Below the pieces are notes generated by a model. It was not told where the DNA came from, searched no databases, and saw only the letters and a program-made list of their open reading frames with translations. Positions 36,550 through 44,566 of a stretch of 64,000 nt of DNA are shown piece after piece. The stretch covers positions 58,418 through 122,417 of the forward strand of contig JAIXXN010000068.1 in assembly GCA_027490725.1 (NCBI GenBank), written 5' to 3'. Position 1 is the stretch's first letter, and each line of letters begins with the position of its first letter. This stretch comes from Oxalobacteraceae bacterium. GTDB taxonomy: Bacteria > Pseudomonadota > Gammaproteobacteria > Burkholderiales > Burkholderiaceae_D. The position numbers were made by a program, and so were the translations under genes.

Positions 36550-36690
36550 ATGAGCATACGAACGTATCAATTGTGTTTGGTCGCGAGAGAACTTGCGGAC
36601 ACCCACGGGCATTTCTACGCAGCAGCATTCCTTGCGGAAAACGGCGTGAGCATCGAAATTGCTGTTCAGGTGCTGGCATCAAACTCTTGA
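36550..36690 (+). CDS. 46-aa small protein
   Basis: The short frame runs from ATG 36550 to TGA 36690. The product reads 'MSIRTYQLCLVARELADT' then 'FYAAAFLAENGVSIEIAVQ', with clear amphipathic helices. I recall similar 45-aa hypothetical proteins ('AAAFLAEHGV...ALELL') in Oxalobacteraceae. No strong ribosome-binding site is visible and no function is known. Confidence 0.5.
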   Translation: MSIRTYQLCLVARELADTHGHFYAAAFLAENGVSIEIAVQVLASNS

Positions 36691-36823
36691 GCATTCGCTC
36701 ATGTGAGTCGACGCCACGCTGGAACAGGAGCTAGCCCAACAGGGGCGCGACCGGCGGTGCTGGCGCGCCAAAAGGATTTGACCGTTGCGCGTGTCACGAG
36801 TCGTCAACCCCGCCGCAGACATG

Positions 36824-38038
36824 TTACCAAAGGCTTCCATACGGATTCTGGTCCCCGACGCCATCGACGTCTGGCCATGACGCCTTCACCAACGGGTCAA
36901 GCCAGTCGGCCATAACCGCCATAAGCGCTAAGCTGTCCACGAGTTCCGCCGGCGCCGCTTTGCTCGCCGCAATCTCTTCCATAAAACGCCGGAGTGACCG
37001 AGCACGGTCCAGGCCTTTTGCCATTTTTTCAAACGCGGTGAGCTTCGCCATCAGTGCATCCTTGTTTGCCTTGGCGGTGTCCCACTCCTGTGCTTTCTTG
37101 CGGCGAGCAAGTTCGCGCTCTGCACGCACCTCTTTTTCGACGTTCCGACGAATGGCATCATTCGCGACCCAGCGAACTGCCTTTCGCACCTTGACTTCGA
37201 TTACCCCGCGCGGTGAGTCTTCGACCTTATAGCTTTCATAGTACGTCGTAGCGTCAACAATTGAGGCATATAACTTCCCAGTCGGGATGTGGCGGTACTC
37301 TGGCGGACGATATTCCCAAGCTGGCTGGCGCGCCCCGGCGCGCAGTGGCTTTGGCGGCGTTGGCGGCATCAGCTCTTGCGTGATTCGTTCTTGGATGCGG
37401 ACGAAGTAGCGTTGCCCATGCAACGTAAAACAGTTCCGATTACTGCCGGCTTCGCGGCGCATTCCGCGGCGGAGCGTAGGTAAGGGCGGGTAGGCGTTCT
37501 CAAATTTTGCGCCTAGGACATTAAGCTCATGAGCGAATCTATCGACCAGGAGAAGCGCACGTTCCTTCAAGTCTGGAGAGACCGAAATATCGGCCCAGGT
37601 CACGCCCAACGAGCTGAAGGTGCCTTCCTCAAGCTTTACGCTCTTCATGGCACGCATGACCAGCTTCGCTTGCTGGGAGAACGCTGTCGAGTCGAGGGGA
37701 GGAGAGTAGTCCGGCGTCTTCGAGTTTTCCGCATTAGGTGTGGAATCTCGAGCCTTCGAGACGCGGTCTTCCAGCACCTGGTCAATCTCGATTACATTCA
37801 CCACCCGCTCGTACGTCGTCGTGCGGGTAGTTTTATGTAGCGCTGGCTTTGGAATGGTCTTGCCGGCAGCGAGCCTTGCCCAATGCCCTCTTGGTGGCAG
37901 GGGCACGTCTAGCGCAACGCATATTTTCCGAAGGCCCACATCGGATAGGCCATAGGCCTTGGCCAGCTTGGTAACTGGCGTTTCCCAGACCTCGTCGAAG
38001 AGTTTTTGTCGCTTGAAGGATGTAGTCTTCCAAGTCAC
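36824..38038 (-). CDS. unrecognised HTH-containing protein with coiled-coil C-terminus
   Basis: I choose the GTG at 38038, which has GAGGGA upstream and places 'KTTSFKRQKLFDEVWETP' at the N-terminus, as in family members I recall. The frame stays open to 38374 but that extension is antisense to the next gene. The 404-aa product begins with a winged or HTH-like segment ('LAKAYGLSDVGLRKICVALD' then 'PPRGHWARLAAG'). A charged middle follows, then a long coiled coil ('RAERELARRKKAQEW') ending 'NPYGSLW'. DNA binding is likely; the role is unknown. Its C-terminal third is duplicated at 42281-42600. Confidence 0.6.
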   Translation of the reverse strand: MTWKTTSFKRQKLFDEVWETPVTKLAKAYGLSDVGLRKICVALDVPLPPRGHWARLAAGKTIPKPALHKTTRTTTYERVVNVIEIDQVLEDRVSKARDSTPNAENSKTPDYSPPLDSTAFSQQAKLVMRAMKSVKLEEGTFSSLGVTWADISVSPDLKERALLLVDRFAHELNVLGAKFENAYPPLPTLRRGMRREAGSNRNCFTLHGQRYFVRIQERITQELMPPTPPKPLRAGARQPAWEYRPPEYRHIPTGKLYASIVDATTYYESYKVEDSPRGVIEVKVRKAVRWVANDAIRRNVEKEVRAERELARRKKAQEWDTAKANKDALMAKLTAFEKMAKGLDRARSLRRFMEEIAASKAAPAELVDSLALMAVMADWLDPLVKASWPDVDGVGDQNPYGSLW

Positions 38039-38171
38039 CGCTTTCCCTCTCGTGTCGGTATTGCATTCCAAGTTATCACAAGAATTGCATAATGGACATT
38101 TATGCGTTCGGTGGTTAGACTGGCGATAGCAAACCATCAAACATGCCTCATTATCACCAAAATTGGAATTT

Positions 38172-38814
38172 ATGAAAAGCACACTCTCCAGGCTCGTGAA
38201 AAACGTGGGCGATGTCGTTGCCACTACTGCTGACGCCGCATCCACGGCGGTGGAGGCTTCACTTATCGCAGCTAAACACTCAGCTGGAAAAGCCGGACAC
38301 TCGGCGCTTGAAATCGGAAAATCGGCCGGAAAGGTCATGGGGGGATGCCGCTCAGGCCACGTCGAGCTTCGCATCTAAAGCAGGAAATGCCGTTTCGGTA
38401 AATGCATCGAAGTCTTTCGCTGTGGCCAAACAAGGCGCTGGCGCCATCGGAGCGTCGGCATCGGCTGGCGCGAAATCTGCCAGTACAGCGCTAGGCGTCG
38501 CCGCCGACTCCGCCGGCAACGCACTTGGTGCACTTGGCGTGCTGGTCGGCGATTTAAACGGCGACGGTAAAGTCGATTTCGAAGATGCAAAAATTGCTGC
38601 CGCCAAGGTCAAGGCGGTTGCTGGCGCCGCAGCCTCGGAGCTTGGTCAACTGGGCAAGAACGCTCTGCAGTCAAAGCTCGTCCAAGACGCTGCTGCCGGC
38701 GCAGTGGTCGGCGATGTCTTGGCCTCGGTGATTCCGATTCCGATAGTTAGCACCGTCACCGGCGCGACTGTTGGCGCGGCGCTTGGTGCGTACAAAAGTA
38801 TTGGGAAGAAGTGA
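38172..38814 (+). pseudogene. EF-hand / glycine-zipper protein, frameshifted at a G6 run
   Basis: Frame one from ATG 38172 encodes alternating Ala/Ser/Lys helices up to 'AGKVMGG'. The following frame (+1) continues without loss of character from 'DAAQATSSFASKAG' to the end, 'AYKSIGKK'. The switch point is six Gs at 38339-38344; five Gs would restore one 214-aa protein. That protein would have an EF-hand loop D-L-N-G-D-G-K-V-D-F-E-D (38551-38586) and a C-terminal glycine-zipper hydrophobic segment ('AAAGAVVGDVLASVIPIP'), suggesting a calcium-dependent membrane-active protein. It could be a pseudogene, a phase-variable gene or a sequencing error. Confidence 0.65.
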
Positions 38815-38869
38815 CCGTCGGCATCGGGTTTGCACATTCTGTTAAACGATACCCCTTATTCGGATTCTG

Positions 38870-39568
38870 ATGACCACAAAGACCTGGAGCACAAGGTTCG
38901 ACGAACCATTTTCTAGTATTGGTCATTTTCAACTGTACCCAGAGTTATACCCTTGGGTCGGCCAGGCCTTTCACAGCCCAGGCCCCCGGATTCTGGTGCT
39001 AGGTGAGAGTCACTATTTGAAACCTGAGAGCGATTATCACCACGACGCTGCTGCGTGGTATGCCGGAATTAATATCCAAGGAAGGAGCGACCGGGCTTGG
39101 ACAATCACGCGCGAAATTATCGCCAACGGCCTCGAAAACGGGTGGAGGGAGAAGTCGAAGACCATTTATCGCAACATCGAGGCGGCCGCCACTGAGGCCG
39201 GAGTTGGCGCATCGAAGTTGGGCTCACCCTTTCACAGTATGGCCTTCATGAACTACTTTCAGCGCCCCGCACAGGTCTCACGAAAATCTATCGTGGTCTC
39301 AAAACTAGACAGGAACCATAGTGCAGCGGTGTTGAACTCAGTACTGGAAGTTCTTAGCCCGGAAATTGTGATTTTCTCAAGCGTCCTGGCATGGAGCGCC
39401 GCAAGGGAGTCCATTCACCGGAACCAGCATGTCCGCTTCGCGTTTACCCCGCACCCGGCCACTCGTTGGTGGCACACACCCATGCGCAAGTACAAAGGCA
39501 AGAGTGGCCGGCAAATCTTCATCGAAGCTCTGCAGACCGACGGAGGCCAATCCAGTGGACTAGCGTAG
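38870..39568 (+). CDS. uracil-DNA-glycosylase-superfamily-like protein
   Basis: This 232-aa protein has 'GPRILVLGESHYLKP' at residues 38-52, in the position of UDG motif A, and 'FAFTPHPATRWW' near 197-208, in the position of UDG motif B. The intervening strands ('PEIVIFSSVLAW') fit the UDG fold. The catalytic residues of ordinary UDGs are not obvious, so the activity may differ. It lies between the EF-hand relic and a Het-C-like gene, with no overlaps. Some island UDG-like proteins act against modified phage DNA; that is only a possibility here. Confidence 0.45.
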   Translation: MTTKTWSTRFDEPFSSIGHFQLYPELYPWVGQAFHSPGPRILVLGESHYLKPESDYHHDAAAWYAGINIQGRSDRAWTITREIIANGLENGWREKSKTIYRNIEAAATEAGVGASKLGSPFHSMAFMNYFQRPAQVSRKSIVVSKLDRNHSAAVLNSVLEVLSPEIVIFSSVLAWSAARESIHRNQHVRFAFTPHPATRWWHTPMRKYKGKSGRQIFIEALQTDGGQSSGLA

Positions 39569-39737
39569 GTGCTAGAACGGTCACATTGGTTAGCAATGCC
39601 CATGAATCGCATTTGCGCGCCATCCCAAGTAAAGGAACGCTCACGGAGAACCGGGTTTGCCCTACACAGTAATTTCTTGCCGCAACTGGCGCTCTTGTCG
39701 TACACTAATTAAATTATTAAAAGTACAAGGCCTACCT

Positions 39738-40592
39738 ATGCGAAAACTGATTATTGTCCTAGCAATCCAAATAGCATTCTGTGGGAATGTTGTCACAGCA
39801 GCGGATGGCGAGAAACCCCCCAAACCTCCTAAAAGTATACCTTCACTGGCGGATAGTGACGTGGTTACTGTCTGCATTAATTGTTTATCGGATTTTAGCA
39901 TTCCAAAGCATAAGCTTATTATGAATGACATGCTTAATAAGTCCTATCAAAAAGAAATGCACATGGCGCTGTACAATCAGGATATTGTGAACCAATTTAA
40001 GTCGGAGGTTCACTTTGATAATTGTGATTTTGAAGGGGCTATTAGCTATATTGAGACTCAGTTATCCAATATTGACAATGCAGTGAAGCAGGGGAATGAA
40101 GCGCTCAATAATGGTAGTTATCTGAGGGCGAACAAAGCCGTTATTCAGGCTTTTTTCCATATTGGACAAGCTTTACACGGCATTCAGGATTTTTATGCAC
40201 ATAGCAATTACGTTGAATTGCAACTTTCGAGCATGAAAGCCGTGGAGGATATTAAAGTTGTCCCGGTGTGGTTGGATAGCGGGAAGGAGGCAGTCAGTAA
40301 TCTGAGGGCCAACGGTCTAGTTTCGGGTTATGTTTCCTGGGGTAAGCCACAGCTTTGTCCCAATGATACTCCGTCCCATGCCAAAATGGCAAAAGATACG
40401 CCGAAAACAAACCAAGGTTCAAAAATTGTAGAAAAGCTGGGTAATGTCACTCAATTTGAGATTGCCGAACAAGTAGCGTCTAAGGCTTCGTTCGAGTTTC
40501 TGAAATATGCCTTTAACCGTTGGCCTTTACTTGAAAAAGCAAACGGACAGAAGGCCATGTACTCTGTTTTTGTTGACCGGCGAGGCCTTTAA
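39738..40592 (+). CDS. secreted Het-C-like protein
   Basis: I take the ATG at 39738 because it opens a signal peptide ('MRKLIIVLAIQIAFCG', cleavage likely after 'VTA'); the longer frame from 39657 does not. The mature part contains 'FFHIGQALHGIQDFYAHSNYVEL' (H141, H147, D151, H155), the hallmark of Het-C and zinc-dependent phospholipase C-like folds, and a later 'PSHAKMAKDTP'. It would act outside the cytoplasm. Base composition is more AT-rich than its neighbours, a sign of separate transfer. The next gene, a lipoprotein, is convergent. Confidence 0.7.
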   Translation: MRKLIIVLAIQIAFCGNVVTAADGEKPPKPPKSIPSLADSDVVTVCINCLSDFSIPKHKLIMNDMLNKSYQKEMHMALYNQDIVNQFKSEVHFDNCDFEGAISYIETQLSNIDNAVKQGNEALNNGSYLRANKAVIQAFFHIGQALHGIQDFYAHSNYVELQLSSMKAVEDIKVVPVWLDSGKEAVSNLRANGLVSGYVSWGKPQLCPNDTPSHAKMAKDTPKTNQGSKIVEKLGNVTQFEIAEQVASKASFEFLKYAFNRWPLLEKANGQKAMYSVFVDRRGL

Positions 40593-40661
40593 ACCATAGA
40601 ACAAAAAGCCCGGTAGCAACCAAGATTTTTTTCTTTGAGCTTCCGGAGACAAAAAATATCT

Positions 40662-41948
40662 CTAGTTTACAGCCCCCTTCACTTTATAGCCAAATGAGAT
40701 AGGGGCGGCAGGACTCACCTCGGTAGGCGCAGGGGACTTTGCCAAATCACTGAGGGCCTTTTTCCGCTCAGACACGGCGTTGTTATACAGGACTAATGCC
40801 GGAGACATGGTCATTGGAGCCGGGCCTGGAGTCGCAGCAGGGACCGCAGGTTTGTCCTTTTCGGCGAGAACTTGTTCTGCTATCGTTTTGCTGGCAGCAA
40901 GTACGTCCCTCGAATTATCCAATTTTAAAAGGGTCGCCGCTTTTAAAAACAAAACTCGAGTAGACGCAATCTCATTGTCCGACCCGGTTTCCAGTTTAAG
41001 ATTATCGATAAAAGGCGCTAGCTTGGCGTCGAGCGCTTTCAGCGCTTTTGCTGAAGCTTGTCTTTCCGCCTCATCATCGACCTTTACCACAGCGTAGAGC
41101 TTCTCAAATTCTACCGGCCCAAACTGACCTGCACCGTTCTTAGTGGCGATTTGATAAATCCTGTCTATTAAAGCTAGTGCCTCTTTGGAGGGCTTATCCA
41201 AAGCCGGCACAGCTACGGGCTCAAACAGAGACAACTCGGATTTCGCAACGCTATCGGTTACGATGTCTTGAAGAACTGCGTGAGAACATAGACGGTCGTA
41301 TTGTAGCAGGTCCCGTTTAGCGTCGTCGAAGGTTCGATAACCGTGGTTTTCACTTTTTACCTTCATCTGAGCTGCCAGTGGATTTTTCAACCCAACTTGA
41401 ATTTTGTCGTGCAATTTTTGAAGCTGAGGCGTCAAAATATAATTTGATTTGTAGCTTTCGAAGAATGCGTTTGAGGCCGTAAGCAAGGTTGCCATGTTAA
41501 ATATTGCCCGGGTCCTGTCGGTGGAAATAGACAATGCCGCTAGTATGGCAGAGCCTGCAATATTGGTATTTGATTGGGCGTAGCTTACACCTAACCGTTG
41601 AGCCTCCATCTGGCTAAAGAAAACATCACAAGATTGGTCGGCCAAGGAAATTCCCTTATCAATGAATTTGATTTGGTTCGATTGGCCGCTTGTCGTGGCA
41701 GGGTCCGACGTTTTATAGTAACAATAGCTCAGTATTCCAAACTGCATGAACTCGGAAGGAATCGAGGAGTCCGCAGTGAGTGGGACGGATGCGCAATTGA
41801 CATTACCTGAAGTGTCCGCAAACCCCGCCGCACTCGACGCATCAGACGGTGCACCGAACAAGGACTGGGGAGCAATCAATTTATTAGTTGAACAACCCGA
41901 AATAGCCAAAGCTAATGCAAATAAGAATATTCGTGAGAAGTGTTTCAT
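40662..41948 (-). CDS. outer-membrane-type lipoprotein, function unknown
   Basis: I place the start at ATG 41948, with AAGGGG upstream. The signal peptide ends in lipobox 'AISGC', so the mature protein is an N-acylated lipoprotein of about 410 residues, mostly helical, ending in a Pro/Ala-rich stretch. The residues after the cysteine (Ser-Thr-Asn) do not suggest inner-membrane retention. No family is recognised. It converges with the secreted Het-C-like gene with 69 bp between, and could be its immunity or anchoring partner; that is speculation. Confidence 0.6.
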   Translation of the reverse strand: MKHFSRIFLFALALAISGCSTNKLIAPQSLFGAPSDASSAAGFADTSGNVNCASVPLTADSSIPSEFMQFGILSYCYYKTSDPATTSGQSNQIKFIDKGISLADQSCDVFFSQMEAQRLGVSYAQSNTNIAGSAILAALSISTDRTRAIFNMATLLTASNAFFESYKSNYILTPQLQKLHDKIQVGLKNPLAAQMKVKSENHGYRTFDDAKRDLLQYDRLCSHAVLQDIVTDSVAKSELSLFEPVAVPALDKPSKEALALIDRIYQIATKNGAGQFGPVEFEKLYAVVKVDDEAERQASAKALKALDAKLAPFIDNLKLETGSDNEIASTRVLFLKAATLLKLDNSRDVLAASKTIAEQVLAEKDKPAVPAATPGPAPMTMSPALVLYNNAVSERKKALSDLAKSPAPTEVSPAAPISFGYKVKGAVN

Positions 41949-42280
41949 AGAACCCCTTTTTAATTTTTTTAGCAACATTTTTTCTCAATATTTAATGCTA
42001 TCTTTATAATTAAAAAAAAGCAACAAAATTTAGGTTTGGGAGAGTAAAGTGTGTTGTTGATGCACTTCTTGAACACGTGCGTAAAGTAGGAAAATCAACT
42101 CTTGATTCGAAAAAGGGCTTTATGTCGTGTTGTGTAGCAGTGGAAAAGCGCTGCGGCAGCGTTAGGACGGAAGTTCCTTAGTGTTCGGGCCACCTGACAT
42201 AGAGTCATTTTTGTACGTAGCCTCGTTTTTTAAACGAGCCAGAGCACTCTACGGTCGCCGCCTTGGGAACAAATGAGTAG
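41949..42280. other. gene-free stretch
   Basis: An AT-rich leader precedes the lipoprotein gene (41,950-42,060, suitable for its promoter). The following 220 bp of ordinary composition have no open frame worth reporting and no repeat I could see. Confidence 0.5.
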
Positions 42281-43203
42281 TTACCAAAGACCCCCGTACG
42301 GGTTCTTGTCTGCGACGCCATCGACCTCGGGCCACGGTGCCGTCACCAGTGGGTCAAGCCAGTCGGCCATCAATGCCATCAGCTCCAAGCTACCCGCAAG
42401 TTCCGCCGGCGCGGCTGTGCTCGCAGAAAATTCATCCATAAAGTGGCGAACCGACCGGGCGCGGTCTAAGTCCTTTGCCATTTTCTCGAACGAGGCGAGA
42501 TTCGTCAGCAGTGCATCTTTGTTTGCCTTGGCAGCGTCCCACTCCTGCGCTTTCTTACGGCGGGCAAGTTCGCGCTCCGCCCGCACATCTGCTTTGACCA
42601 CAGCCTCATCCACGCCCGCGGCGCCGGCCGGGGCCAACACGACCGCATAAGCATCCAACACGTCGATACCCGTGATGTCGTAACCCCATCCATCGGGCGA
42701 TGCCTCGCAGGGCGGTCATTCCGGCGGCCAGCGCAAATTCTGGCCTCGTGACCGCAAAGTCCCAAGGCGGCGCGTATGAGCGTCCGCAGTCTGATGGGCT
42801 GCGATTCGCCAATTCAATGGCCAGCCCGAAGAAACCAGCGTCTTTGGCTGCGGCAAACCTGACCCAGCTGGCTCGCAACCAGGTCACGCAAGATGGTTTC
42901 CTTTGACTTGCCTGGGTATTTCTTGGCGATGGCCTTAAACGTGGCCAGGTTGGTTGTAGCGTACATCGCGCCAATTGCATAGCGGGCGTATGCCTCATCC
43001 GCAAACCCAGACTCCAGCAAAACACCCCCGCAGAGCGCCGCGATGGCCGTCAGCGGCGCGTTCAGTCCCTTCCAGTCCTTCGCGTATTGAATGGCCTCGG
43101 CACGCTTCCCCATCGTGGCCAACGCTTTTGCGCCCCACACGCTCTTGTGCCACCCAGTTGGCCGATTGCGGTGGTGTTTTAGCGCGTTTGGCGCAATTTG
43201 CAA
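42281..43203 (-). pseudogene. chimeric pseudogene: DUF6880-like tail joined to C-terminus of the 36824 family
   Basis: From 43203 the minus strand reads a helical-repeat protein tail I associate with DUF6880-type proteins ('WGAKALATMGKRAEAIQYAKDW', 'AYARYAIGAMYATTN'). It is broken by at least one frameshift near 42,820 and another near 42,680. At 42,600 the text passes from 'DAYAVVLAPAG ... VVKADV' straight into 'RAERELARRKKAQEWDAAKAN', which is the C-terminal third of the protein encoded at 36824-38038, ending 'NPYGGLW'. This is a recombination product of two unrelated genes. Confidence 0.6.
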
Positions 43204-43238
43204 AAATACTTATTTATTAGTTTTGTTCCTCTGAAGCT

Positions 43239-43267
43239 ACTTGCACCGTAGAATGTGGACTGCAAGT
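43239..43267. promoter_or_regulatory. inverted repeat upstream of the DUF6361 operon
   Basis: ACTTGCA and TGCAAGT form perfect 7-bp arms with a 15-bp spacer, 64 bp before the ATG at 43331 in an AT-rich leader. It could be an operator for the three-gene operon; no nearby regulator is implied. Confidence 0.35.
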
Positions 43268-43330
43268 TAGATTTTTTCTTTAACAAAGAATTATCACTCG
43301 TTGTATCGTCAATGGGGAAATAGGGGTTAA

Positions 43331-44566
43331 ATGATGAGGCTCGGCTGGGTAGACTTTTCTTCAGATGACCGCACGCGTGTGCAAGAGGTTCTAGCACTGC
43401 TGACGGAGCCAGGAACTTTGGATGAGCTAGGGATAGGGCAGATTCGAGATGCCTTTTCAGACCTCCTGTTTCCTGGCTTCTCCACCATTCAGACAAGGGC
43501 TAGGTACTTCCTTGCCGTTCCCCACATTTTCCTTGATTGGGCGAGTTTGCCGTTAGTGAAACGCCGCAATCGGCCTATCGAGGTCCATCTTCGTGAGGCT
43601 GAAAACGAGCTGGCTCGTAAACTTAAGGAAAATCATGAAGTAGCCGGTCTTCCGCTCGATGGAATTATCGGACACACGATGGTTGATAGTGGCGGCGTGG
43701 CTCGTCGCCCTTCATCAACTTATTGGAACGGGCTGAGGCTTTTCAATATCATTAATTCACAAAATTCGCTTGCCGAATTTTGTCGGGATTGGAAACAAGA
43801 TGTCGGGAACCACAGTGCCGTAGATGCAGAGGAAGGTAGTGATGATGCTGAGCACCGTTTTGAATCTAATGTTCGACGGCCACCTGGCGCACGTAATACT
43901 TGGCGTGATGATGTCACACTGAACCTCAATAGGGCCGAGGCAGAGTTCTTGTCCCTACGTTTTAGCACGCTGAAAGAATTGGAGCACTCGGTCGCCGCGC
44001 AGCTGCTCTCGACAAAATTGGCTGCCAAAGCTTTAACAGAAAAGTACAAGAGATTTGCAGCATTTAGTGTTTGGGTTTCCGGACAGGCGAGCCTGAGTTC
44101 AGTTTTCAAGGAACGAATCGCCCGAGCTCAACGGTTTAGCGATGCAGTCGAGGGAGCACATATCATTTTCAATGGACTTCTGGCTCACGAACTGGAGGAT
44201 GATGATTTGGCTGAGCAGTGTGTGGAGTATTTCGCGAGTTGGCGCGCGCGCGTTGCTCAATCCAAGGTTTTTCATAGTGGTGCTTTGGTTGAATGGCTAG
44301 ATGCGCCGCGCGCCTTAGGCGTCACCGTCAATCCTCGCACTGTCGCTTTTCTCGACGATTGGAACGAGGCGATGTCTAAAGGCGCACCAAAAAAGAAGCT
44401 TGAGGGAATCGTTCGTGCGCAGGCGTTGAAGAATAAGCCAGGTCGCTCTTTGCTTGTGCGACTACCGCGTAGCAAATCTACTTGGTACGGAATGAAGGAG
44501 CTTGAATATCGGTGGTCGACCGCCCGCGGAATGTTGCGTGATGTGATGGAGGGGCAAAATGCTTAG
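43331..44566 (+). CDS. DUF6361 family protein, first gene of a helicase/PLD operon
   Basis: This 411-aa protein opens with 'MRLGWVDFSSDDRTRV', then 'GTLDELGIGQIRDAFSDLLFPG' and 'STIQTRARYFLAVP', the signature of DUF6361. No catalytic motif is evident. It has two consecutive start ATGs, with GGGG about 8 bases upstream. It overlaps the PLD-like gene by 8 bp, and that gene overlaps the helicase by 4 bp. In this context it is probably the recognition or adaptor subunit of a three-protein defence complex. Its biochemical role is not known to me. Confidence 0.75.
   Translation: MMRLGWVDFSSDDRTRVQEVLALLTEPGTLDELGIGQIRDAFSDLLFPGFSTIQTRARYFLAVPHIFLDWASLPLVKRRNRPIEVHLREAENELARKLKENHEVAGLPLDGIIGHTMVDSGGVARRPSSTYWNGLRLFNIINSQNSLAEFCRDWKQDVGNHSAVDAEEGSDDAEHRFESNVRRPPGARNTWRDDVTLNLNRAEAEFLSLRFSTLKELEHSVAAQLLSTKLAAKALTEKYKRFAAFSVWVSGQASLSSVFKERIARAQRFSDAVEGAHIIFNGLLAHELEDDDLAEQCVEYFASWRARVAQSKVFHSGALVEWLDAPRALGVTVNPRTVAFLDDWNEAMSKGAPKKKLEGIVRAQALKNKPGRSLLVRLPRSKSTWYGMKELEYRWSTARGMLRDVMEGQNA

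Noticed and set aside
38038..38374. N-terminal extension of the 36824-38038 gene to a start at 38374
   Set aside because: The extra 112 residues overlap the opposite EF-hand gene in antisense and lack family character; the GTG at 38038 has a better ribosome-binding site.
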